Assembly (NCBI RefSeq): GCF_025144725.1 | Contig: NZ_JALXKS010000002.1 | Span: 1-64,000, forward strand | Source of the DNA: Brevibacterium sp. p3-SID960 | Lineage (GTDB): Bacteria > Actinomycetota > Actinomycetes > Actinomycetales > Brevibacteriaceae | Direction: 5' to 3' | Length of the DNA: 64,000 nucleotides | Shown here: positions 24,540 through 31,969 of the stretch, one piece after another | Layout: each line of letters begins with the position of its first letter | Position numbering within the stretch: the stretch's first letter is position 1 | Position numbers and translations under genes: made by a program | The notes under the pieces: generated by a model | What the model was told of the DNA's origin: nothing | Seen by the model: only the letters and a program-made list of their open reading frames with translations | Databases searched by the model: none

Positions 24540-24837
24540 TCAGCAGGTGAGGTCAGGTTCGGCCTCGGGTTCGGGGCCGAAGCGCAGGCTGCGGCCGGTC
24601 ACCTCGGTCGGGCGGATGCGGATGTGGCGGGACTTGGCGCTCGCCGGCGGCGGTGCGGATGTAGAGCGCGCCGTCGTAGGCGGCGCAGTTGACGGGGAAG
24701 GTCTCGATGTCACCGTTGACGGCGACCGCGAGGCGGCCGAAGCTCTCGGACTCCAGCAGCACCCAGCATTCGTCGAGGCTGAGGGTTTCAATCGGCGGAG
24801 GGGCGGTCTTCTCGGGGTTCTGTGTGATCTGCTCCAT
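24540..24837 (-). pseudogene. pyridoxamine-phosphate-oxidase-like flavoprotein, internally deleted
   Basis: The N-terminal frame (from 24837) encodes a split-barrel flavoprotein start: LSLDECWVLLESESFGRLAV, then FPVNCAAYDGALYIRTAAGE. It then jumps frame near 24640 into HIRIRPTEVTGRSLRFG, which is the usual C-terminal strand of this family. The roughly 50 central residues expected between the two are missing. So the gene has lost its middle and its frame and cannot make a normal protein. Confidence 0.7.
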
Positions 24838-24964
24838 AGTCCATTGTGCGCCGGGTCACACCCGGAACGGGCACCGGCCCGGCAGGCGGGACCGGCCGGC
24901 TCACATACCCGAACCCGTCACGGCCACCAGGGCCGATGACCGGCCGACTGCGGCCGCGACTGCG

Positions 24965-26302
24965 TCAGTCTGTTCCCATTGCGCGCGCCCGGATGACGTC
25001 GGCGACGAGGTCGGAGCCGGCGGCGCCGTAGAGGGTGTTGCCCCACACGCTGTCGCGTTCAGGGTACGGCTTCCCGTTGACCTGCAGCCACTGCATCCGC
25101 CTGCCTTCAGCTGCCGCAGAGACACACTGCCGGCACATCGGCACGGAGACGCTGGCGAACTTCTCCATCCGCGGCAGCTTTCGCGCCGTCTTCGCCCGAC
25201 CGTGCCGGGGGTTGATGACGCAGAGCCCGAGTTCTGTTCTGCCCTGAGACGTACTCTCAGACGTCCCGCGCCGGCCACGCTGTGACCGCGGGCCGGGGTC
25301 TTCGGCGCCGACCGCCGACTGAACGGCGTTGAGGTCGTGCTCGGCGATGTCGAAGAGCACCATCGCCCCAGCGAGGTCATCCTCGCGGGCTGAGTCGTCT
25401 TCGCTGATGCGCCGCGCGAGGGAGAACGCGTCGAACCCGTGCTGCACCTGCTCGCTCTGCTTCTCGCTGAGCTCACCGGCCTGCAGCTTCTCCAGCCGGG
25501 CGGCGATGCGCAGGGAGTCCTCACCCAGCATTGTGCGCAGCTCGTCCTGGGAGGCTCGCCGCGCGGCTTTCACCACTGACGAAGGAAGCCGGTAGCGGCC
25601 CGGCCGCGCACCGCGCCGCTTGGCGATGCCGTAGACCCCGAGAAGCAGGACGGTGAGCGCTGCCGCTGCCCAAAGCGCGGACTTCACTGGTTCGGAGTAG
25701 ACGTAGTATCGCAGGTCATCAACCCGGCTTCGCTTGTGTTCGCCCTCCTGCGGGTTCTTCAAACGCATCAGAATGTCGCGCAGCCACTCGACCGGGCTCA
25801 TAGAGTGATCCGGGTCCCACAGGTAGCGGTCATCCTGGCTCGTGATGAGCGATCCCCGTTCACCCGTGGCATTCGTGACGACTCGCGTCATGCCCAATTC
25901 GGCTTCGAGGAGCACATATGTTCCCTGCTCACCATGCAACTCAGCGGCCAACGACAGGATCTCCGACAGCTTCCGGAAATCGCCATCCGGGGCTGACATG
26001 ACCGCCACCCACACCGCAGGTGATGGCTCCTCGGCCATCTTGGTCAGGGACGCGACAGTGGAGTCGCCGTATGTCGTGCGCAGCGCCGGTTCAACGTAGA
26101 TTCTCTCGTGCGTCCAGCTGTCGGCGAGTTTCTGTGCCGTTGCCAACTGCCCGCCGAGTTTCGGCTCTGCCGAGTGCACCGGAGTGCTGAGGGCTGACAC
26201 CATGAGCAGCAGAACAGCGGCTGTCCCGAGGATGCGCAGCAGAATGGGCCGGTCGATTGCCGGCCGCTGTGTTGCCGTTCTTGTCATGTGCACTTCTTTC
26301 AT
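24965..26302 (-). CDS. membrane protein with cytoplasmic CxxC module, unknown function
   Basis: This 445-residue protein has a signal or anchor helix near residues 20-43, an extracytoplasmic domain of about 150 residues, a second transmembrane helix near 230-250, and a cytoplasmic part. The last 110 residues contain LCVINPRHG, then MCRQC, then DSVWGNTLYGAAGSDL. The Cys, His and CxxC could bind zinc, and the same module occurs as a relic at 14925-15408. The start at 26302 is chosen because its ATGA overlaps the upstream stop, so the two proteins are translationally coupled and probably form a complex. I do not know the function. Confidence 0.75.
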   Translation of the reverse strand: MKEVHMTRTATQRPAIDRPILLRILGTAAVLLLMVSALSTPVHSAEPKLGGQLATAQKLADSWTHERIYVEPALRTTYGDSTVASLTKMAEEPSPAVWVAVMSAPDGDFRKLSEILSLAAELHGEQGTYVLLEAELGMTRVVTNATGERGSLITSQDDRYLWDPDHSMSPVEWLRDILMRLKNPQEGEHKRSRVDDLRYYVYSEPVKSALWAAAALTVLLLGVYGIAKRRGARPGRYRLPSSVVKAARRASQDELRTMLGEDSLRIAARLEKLQAGELSEKQSEQVQHGFDAFSLARRISEDDSAREDDLAGAMVLFDIAEHDLNAVQSAVGAEDPGPRSQRGRRGTSESTSQGRTELGLCVINPRHGRAKTARKLPRMEKFASVSVPMCRQCVSAAAEGRRMQWLQVNGKPYPERDSVWGNTLYGAAGSDLVADVIRARAMGTD

Positions 26303-28452
26303 CGCTTCGACTCCCGATAGCGGCGGAGGCGATCGTGGTCGGTGTTCCAGACGAGGAAGGCGGCGATCAGACCGATCGGCACAGCCGGGATCGCAAGCAA
26401 AGCGCTCTTGCGCAGACCGATCCGGCGATTCTCGGCGAACTGCGCTGTACCGGGAAGCGGTTGAATCGGCTCGGTATCCGACAGGTGCTGCATGTCGGTA
26501 TACCCGGTCCGGGTAGACGCGCCCTCCCATGCGGCCTGGGTGAGCGCGTCCAGTTCAGTCATGTAAGCCGTGAGTGCAGGCAGGTCCGAGTCTCGCTCTT
26601 CCGGCGCTTCGTCGCGGACTTTCGATAAGTCCGGGTGATAGTTGTGAAGAGCACTGAAGCCCGGGTTGGCTCTCAGCACGATCTCGTAACCGGAGTAGAC
26701 GACAAGCTGCTCATCGAGCAGGTTGCGGTCTGGCAAGAACGGAGCCGCTGAAGGATTCTCCCAGATCAGCAGCGCGGTGCGATGCGGCATGCTCTGCACC
26801 TTCTCGCTCAGTTCGGCGATGTCCTCCGGGGCGATTCCCAGCAGAGCCTCGGGTGCCACTGCCACGGAATCATCAGCCGCGTCTGCTGCGATCTGATCAT
26901 GCAGCGAGCGGTCTGCCTCATCCGGTGACGGGGCCTGCTCGGAGTAGGCGTTGCTTGCCGAGCGCGCCCGTTCGGATGTGTCACGGTCGTCGATGAGGTA
27001 TCCGACTCCTGCCCCAGCGATCCCTCCCACGACGGCTGCGATGGCGAAGGCCGTGGCCACTGTGACAGGCAGCTTGTCGAATGTCCGAGCGCCGCGCTTG
27101 GCTTTCGGCCTGACACTCTTCCCGTTCTGAGCGAAGGAGCCCGCACTGTCGGCCAATGCCTCGGCAAGCGATCCGAATGCACCGAATCCGCTGCGGGCAA
27201 ATGCGGTGTCATGGGTGAAGTAAGGCCTGTCGACGTCGATCCCGCGCTCTGAGAGGAAGCTGGGTTCATCTCCCGCATCCAGCTGCTCACGCACATCGCG
27301 GCTGACAGGGACGCGAAGGTCATCTCCCAGCCCCGACCAGTATCGGGTGGATTCAGCCCTCCTGTCGGGCCGGAAGAAGCAGCGGGTGGGTTTCGTGACG
27401 CTGCGGGCTTCTTCGGCCAGGCGCGCCCAGGCGACCCACACGAGCGGGTTCTCCGAATCAGCAGCCGCGGGCAGCACCTCGGCGGCTTTGCGCAGCCGAT
27501 CGTGAGCAGCGAGCCTCTCACTGGATGACTTCGGTGAGAGAGCGGTCTGGACGCGGCGCTGGACGAGGAGTTCTCCTTTTACTCCCGCCTTTCGCACAGC
27601 CTTGAGTTCGTCGTCGGACTCACGACGTGCCGCCGACCGTTTCCTGCGGAAGGCACCCCACCACGACCATCCGGCCGATAGGGGAAAGGCGATGAGCGAT
27701 CCCGCCGCGGCACCGAGCGGTATCGCCCAGTGGACGGCGCCCTGGTCGATGCGCACGATGTCCTCGGGCCGTCTGCTGCCGAACCACGGGTCCGGGGATA
27801 GTTCGACTTGTTCGGGACTCGAAACGCTGGGGTCGACTGCGCGGCGCAGGCTGTACCGGAACCAGGGACCGGGCACATCGTCGTTGAGTTCGGCAGGACT
27901 GATGACGCCGCCGACTTCAGTGATGAGCTGCTGGTCCCGGTACACCGTGGTCTTGAGTTCGCCTGAGACAGCCGACCAGGAGGCGAAGACCACCGAATCG
28001 AGGTCGTGCTCACGCGCGACGGTGTTGAAGATCTCTTGCCAGATGCGCTCCAGCTCCGCAGGCTCGATGTCGTTGCCTGCACGATCTTCTGCGACGGTGG
28101 CGGGGAGCACCAGAAGGGTGACGTGGTAACCAGCGTCCTCAGCGAGTTTCACCATAGGCGCGGCCAGCTTCTGCTGTCGCTCATCCCAGAACGATTCGAA
28201 ACCGGGAGCGACGTAGACCTTGTCGCCAGACTCCACAGTCGTTCCGATGACGTCTGCCCACGTCGAAATGTAGTTGTCCTCAGCTGACTGTTGCCGCGCC
28301 TCTGATTCGGCTGCGCTCTCCGAGAAAAGGGTCTTCTTCTCGGGGCTCGCTGCAGCAGGAGCCGCCGCCATGGCGAAGCAGCACAGGAGCGCGGCAGCGA
28401 GCGCGAGCAGTCTGACGAGGACAGTCCGGTGACCGGGACTCAGAATGGGCAT
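26299..28452 (-). CDS. multi-span membrane protein with extracytoplasmic domains, unknown function
   Basis: The protein is about 717 residues: a signal sequence (MPILSPGHRTVLVRLLALAA), an extracytoplasmic domain with VYVAPGFESFWDERQQKL, a transmembrane helix near 225-250, a cytoplasmic region of about 200 residues, another helix near 450, a second outside domain, and a C-terminal helix. It resembles the uncharacterised actinobacterial DUF5129-type proteins in layout, but I cannot confirm this. The start is uncertain; the open frame continues to 28581 with in-frame ATG and TTG codons, and 28452 was preferred because it begins a signal peptide. It heads a two-gene operon. Confidence 0.65.
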   Translation of the reverse strand: MPILSPGHRTVLVRLLALAAALLCCFAMAAAPAAASPEKKTLFSESAAESEARQQSAEDNYISTWADVIGTTVESGDKVYVAPGFESFWDERQQKLAAPMVKLAEDAGYHVTLLVLPATVAEDRAGNDIEPAELERIWQEIFNTVAREHDLDSVVFASWSAVSGELKTTVYRDQQLITEVGGVISPAELNDDVPGPWFRYSLRRAVDPSVSSPEQVELSPDPWFGSRRPEDIVRIDQGAVHWAIPLGAAAGSLIAFPLSAGWSWWGAFRRKRSAARRESDDELKAVRKAGVKGELLVQRRVQTALSPKSSSERLAAHDRLRKAAEVLPAAADSENPLVWVAWARLAEEARSVTKPTRCFFRPDRRAESTRYWSGLGDDLRVPVSRDVREQLDAGDEPSFLSERGIDVDRPYFTHDTAFARSGFGAFGSLAEALADSAGSFAQNGKSVRPKAKRGARTFDKLPVTVATAFAIAAVVGGIAGAGVGYLIDDRDTSERARSASNAYSEQAPSPDEADRSLHDQIAADAADDSVAVAPEALLGIAPEDIAELSEKVQSMPHRTALLIWENPSAAPFLPDRNLLDEQLVVYSGYEIVLRANPGFSALHNYHPDLSKVRDEAPEERDSDLPALTAYMTELDALTQAAWEGASTRTGYTDMQHLSDTEPIQPLPGTAQFAENRRIGLRKSALLAIPAVPIGLIAAFLVWNTDHDRLRRYRESKR

Positions 28453-28749
28453 TCCCTCACTGTAGGCATCTCCGGACAGGATGACGGCATCGCCATGTGC
28501 CAGATCTGCAACAAGGCGCCTTGTTGTGTGCTGGGCAGTCCTGGCAGCTGACGACATCTGGTCATCCATCTGGAGTGACAAACGTCAAACGCCAGGAGTG
28601 TCTCAGCTCGCAGAACTGCGGGTGCTGACTGTTGACACTCCGGGTCTGCTCACAAAAATCACGGATGAAAACTGACCAATTGTTCGCCCAAGATTAAAAT
28701 CTGGTGCTCGACGTCGCGCACCGTCGTCGGCACCCCTGGCGGGAATGCC

Positions 28750-29576
28750 ATGACCAATGTACCCGATCTCACCGAGCTGCTCGCTAACGCACCGACCAAC
28801 TGGGGGACGACCCGGTCTGGCCCGGCCGCTCGCCGGCCGAACGCGAGATGGTGATGGACGAATCCATCTGGGACCGCGAGGACGCACCCCAACTCCCCGG
28901 TGACCTGCACTTTGCCGATGACAAGATTGAGGCCTTCCTGCAGGGACCCACGCAGTACGACGCCTTAGGCCACGTCTGGTACGACGGCAAGCCGTGGAAC
29001 GGCTATGACGCCCGGACCACGGTCGGCGGCCTGGACAAGGCCAGCGTCGAGCCGATCGCCCAGCGCGACGTCGCCGGCACCGGCGTGCTGCTCGACATGG
29101 CCCGGTACTTCGGCGTCGAGGCGATGGAGGCCAAGCACACCTTCGACCACACCGATCTGCTCGCCTGTGCCGAACGCCAGGGCGTCACGATCGACAAGCG
29201 CGACATCCTGCTCATCCGCACGAACCACCTGCAGCTGTTCTTCGAGCAGGGCGAGAGATTCTACGAGGACTTCTGCGAACCCGGCCTGGAGTACAGCCCG
29301 GAGCTCGTGCAGTGGTTCGCCGAGATGGAGATCCCCAACCTCGTCACCGTCACCATCGCCAACGAGGTGACGATGGACCCCTCCGCCGGCACCGCCCTCG
29401 TCCTGCACAACGCGCTCATGCGCACCCTTGGCATCGCCTTCACCGAGATCTGCGATCTCGAATCGCTCGCCGAGGCGTGTGACCGCGAGGGCCGCTACAA
29501 GTTCTGCTACATCGCAGCCCGGCTCAAGATCCACCGCGCCGCCGGCTCGCCCGTCAACCCGATTGCACTGCTATGA
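28750..29576 (+). pseudogene. cyclase-family (kynurenine formamidase-like) gene, N-terminal deletion
   Basis: The start MTNVPDLTELLANAPTNWG is in one frame. After TTGGGG near 28804 the coding sequence moves to another frame with DDPVWPGRSPAERE and then runs intact to 29576 (HFADDKIEAFLQGPTQYDAL, GHVWYDG, TFDHTDLLACAE, ending SPVNPIALL). Family members have about 35 more residues between NWG and DPVWPGR, so a deletion plus frameshift has occurred. From ATG 28848 a shortened protein could still be made but would lack the first strands. It overlaps the next pseudogene by 4 bases (ATGA). Confidence 0.7.
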
Positions 29577-30887
29577 ACACACCCACGGCCCGAACTGGGC
29601 TACCAGCTGGCGGACTCCGGGGCGAAGGCCCTCATCACGCTGCCGGGCCTGTGGTCGCTCGTCGCCCGCGAGGTCGTCACAGCCGGCATCGGCACTGTCG
29701 AGCTCGTCATCATCGCGCCCCACGATGAGTGGCGGATGGCAGGCGACCGGCCCAAGCAGTCCCGCGCCGAGGTCCCAGACGAGCTCCTCGGCACGGCCGG
29801 CCGGCTCGGATTACGACCCGGCCGAGCTGGCAGGCGACGATGTCGCACTGCTGATCTACGCCTCGGGAACCACCGGCAAGTCCAAAGGTGCGATGAACAC
29901 CCACGGGAACCTGGCGTTCAATGCCGAGACCTGTGTGCAGATCTCCGCGCTCGAATCCGGTGAGCCGATTCTGGCGGTCGCGCCGCTGTTCCACATCACC
30001 GGCATGGTCGGCCACGTCATGCTCGGGCTGCGGCTCGGCACACCGATGGTCATCACCCACCGCTTCCACCCCAGCGTCATGCTCGAGGCGATCCGCCGCA
30101 CCCGCCCGGCCTTCACTGTCAGTGCGATCACCGCACTCATGGCACTGGCCGACAGCCCCGAGGCGCGCACCGAGGACTTCGCCAGCCTGCACACGATCTG
30201 CTCCGGCCGCGCCCCGATCGCCCCGTCGCTCGGTGATCGCCTGGAGGGGATCTATGGCGCGTATGTGCACAACATCTTCGGGATGAGCGAGACGGCCTCC
30301 CCGACGCATCTGGTGCCGCGCGGTCAGCGTGCACCGGCCGACCCCACCTCGGGCGCCCTGTCGATCGGCAAACCGGTCTACGACACGAGCGCGCGGATCG
30401 TCGATGAGAACCTCGCCGACCTCCCGCCGGGTGAGTGCGGGGAGATCGTCATCACAGGCCCCAGATCACCCCGGGATACTGGAACACACCCGAGACAACG
30501 GAGGGCGCCTTCGCCGATGGCTGGCTCAAGACCGGGGACATCGGGTTCGTCGACGACGAGGGCTGGTTCTATCTCGTCGACCGGAAGATGGGCATGATCA
30601 ACGCCTCCGGTTACAAGGTGTGGCCGCGCGAGGTCGAGGACGTCCTCTACACGCATCCGACCGTCGCCGAGGCGGCGGTCATCGGGGCGGCCGATGAGTA
30701 CCGGGGAGAGACGGTCAAGGCCTTCGTCACGCTGCAGAGCGGGCAGCAGGTGGAGCCTGCGGAGCTGGCGGCGTTCTGCAAGGCGAATATGGCGGCCTAC
30801 AAGTATCCGCGCGAGGTCGAGATCCGTGACGAGATGCCGAAGACGGCCACCGGGAAGACCCTGCGCCGCCAGTTGCGCACGCCCTGA
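29573..30887 (+). pseudogene. acyl-CoA synthetase (AMP-binding), multiply broken
   Basis: Pieces of an ATP-dependent acyl-CoA ligase lie in order in three frames: GYQLADSGAKALITLPGLWS (about 29608), then the P-loop YASGTTGKSKGAMNTHGNL after a shift near 29805, then GYWNTPETTEGAFADGWLKTG and the C-terminal TATGKTLRRQL after a second shift near 30466. About 80 N-terminal residues are also missing after the ATG. The gene was probably cotranscribed with the cyclase gene in a small aromatic or acyl catabolism operon that has now been lost. Confidence 0.75.
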
Positions 30888-30903
30888 GCCCTGGCAGATG
30901 CGA

Positions 30904-30936
30904 AACGGCCACCACACGCGCTGTGTAGTGGCCGTT
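30904..30936. terminator. terminator between ligase relic and tRNA-Met
   Basis: A long stem (AACGGCCAC and GTGGCCGTT, extended by ACAC / GTGT) is followed on the plus strand by CTTCT. It can end both the plus-strand relic operon and the minus-strand tRNA transcript. Confidence 0.7.
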
Positions 30937-30945
30937 CTTCTGCCG

Positions 30946-31019
30946 TAGCGGGGGCGGGACTCGATCCCGCGACCTCACGATTATGAGTCGTGCGCTCTAA
31001 CCAGCTGAGCTACCCCGCC
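30946..31019 (-). tRNA. tRNA-Met (CAT, elongator type)
   Basis: The 74-base cloverleaf has acceptor GGCGGGG / CCCCGCT, anticodon stem CACGA / TCGTG around the loop CTCATAA, and a T-arm GCGGG / CCCGC. A CAT anticodon can also belong to tRNA-Ile2; the body matches what I know of actinobacterial elongator tRNA-Met. It follows tRNA-Thr by 26 bases and is presumably cotranscribed. Confidence 0.93.
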
Positions 31020-31045
31020 GCAGTGCCGCTTCCGAGCGGCACGAG

Positions 31046-31118
31046 AGCCCCGAAAGGGAATCGAACCCTTGACCTTCTCCTTACCATGGAGATGCTCTGC
31101 CGACTGAGCTATCGGGGC
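31046..31118 (-). tRNA. tRNA-Thr (GGT)
   Basis: The 73-base cloverleaf has acceptor GCCCCGA / TCGGGGC, discriminator T, anticodon stem TCTCC / GGAGA around the loop ATGGTAA (anticodon GGT), and a T-arm AAGGG / CCCTT. The tRNA-Thr then tRNA-Met order is typical of actinobacteria. Confidence 0.96.
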
Positions 31119-31129
31119 AACGAGAAAAC

Positions 31130-31159
31130 ACTATACACACATTCCGGCCGCGGACAAAA
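31130..31159 (-). promoter_or_regulatory. tRNA-Thr/tRNA-Met promoter
   Basis: TATAGT (31130-31135) lies 11 bases upstream of mature tRNA-Thr with TTTTGT (31154-31159) 18 bases further upstream, in an AT-rich gap after the phosphodiesterase gene. Confidence 0.55.
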
Positions 31160-31174
31160 TCAGCTTCACTGCGC

Positions 31175-31969
31175 TCAGTCGGCGTCGTACTTGGCGCTCA
31201 GATAGCCCTGCAGGCGACCCGGGTGATCGGTGATGATGCCGTGCACTCCAGCGGCCATGAGGCGCTCCCAGTCGGCAGGCGCGTTCGACGTCCACACGAG
31301 GCAGCCGTAACCCTCGGCCATGAACTCCTCGAGCAGCGCCTGCCTGAGGAAGAAGCCGCGCCGCGATGGGTTGTAGAAGGTCACGTCGAGATCTGAGGCC
31401 AGCGTCTTGTCCTCCGGCCGTGGGACCATGCGCAGCAGACCGCGGGCGACTACGGGAATGAGGTCGCGCACGGCGGTCAGCGTTGCGGTTGAGAAGCTCT
31501 GCAGGATCATCCGGTCGGCCATCCCGGTGGCCATGATGTCGTCGGCCACCTGCGCGATCGCACCTGGCGACCAGTCGTCTTTGAACTCCAGGAGCAGATT
31601 GCCGTCGAAGTCTGCCAGGTTGGCGAGAACAGTGCGCAGCTTCGGCACCCGTTGGCCGATGAAGCCCGGACCCAACCATGAGCCGGCATCGGCCAGTGAG
31701 ATCCGTTCGTCGCTCATCTGCGCTGCGGTTCCCGTCGCCGAGGTGGTGCGGTTCAGGGTCGTATCGTGCAGCACGATCGGGGTTCCGTCAGCACTGATCC
31801 CGATGTCGATTTCGATCCAGTCGGACCCGAGCACCCGGGCGGCTTCGATGGCGACGAGTGTGTTCTCCGGTGCGACTCCCGAGTAGCCCCGGTGGGCGAT
31901 GACCCACGGCTTGTGCTCCCCGCCGGGGGCGTGCGGGTACCCGTGATCGGCGAGGAACGCCTCGAGCAT
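31175..31969 (-). CDS. glycerophosphodiester phosphodiesterase
   Basis: This 264-residue GDPD-family TIM-barrel enzyme hydrolyses glycerophosphodiesters to glycerol-3-phosphate and an alcohol. The motifs are AHRGYSGVAPENT (catalytic His, residues 25-37), EIDIGISADG (metal-binding Glu and Asp) and VLHDTTLNRTT (second catalytic His). No signal peptide is seen, so it is cytoplasmic. I start it at 31969, where the ATG shares a base with the glutaminase stop (TGATG), so it is the second gene of a coupled operon; the longer open frame upstream lies inside the glutaminase gene. Confidence 0.92.
   Translation of the reverse strand: MLEAFLADHGYPHAPGGEHKPWVIAHRGYSGVAPENTLVAIEAARVLGSDWIEIDIGISADGTPIVLHDTTLNRTTSATGTAAQMSDERISLADAGSWLGPGFIGQRVPKLRTVLANLADFDGNLLLEFKDDWSPGAIAQVADDIMATGMADRMILQSFSTATLTAVRDLIPVVARGLLRMVPRPEDKTLASDLDVTFYNPSRRGFFLRQALLEEFMAEGYGCLVWTSNAPADWERLMAAGVHGIITDHPGRLQGYLSAKYDAD

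Noticed and set aside
28848..29576. Treating the cyclase-family frame as an intact gene
   Set aside because: The proper N terminus is present upstream in another frame at 28750, and about 35 conserved residues are missing, so it is a broken gene.
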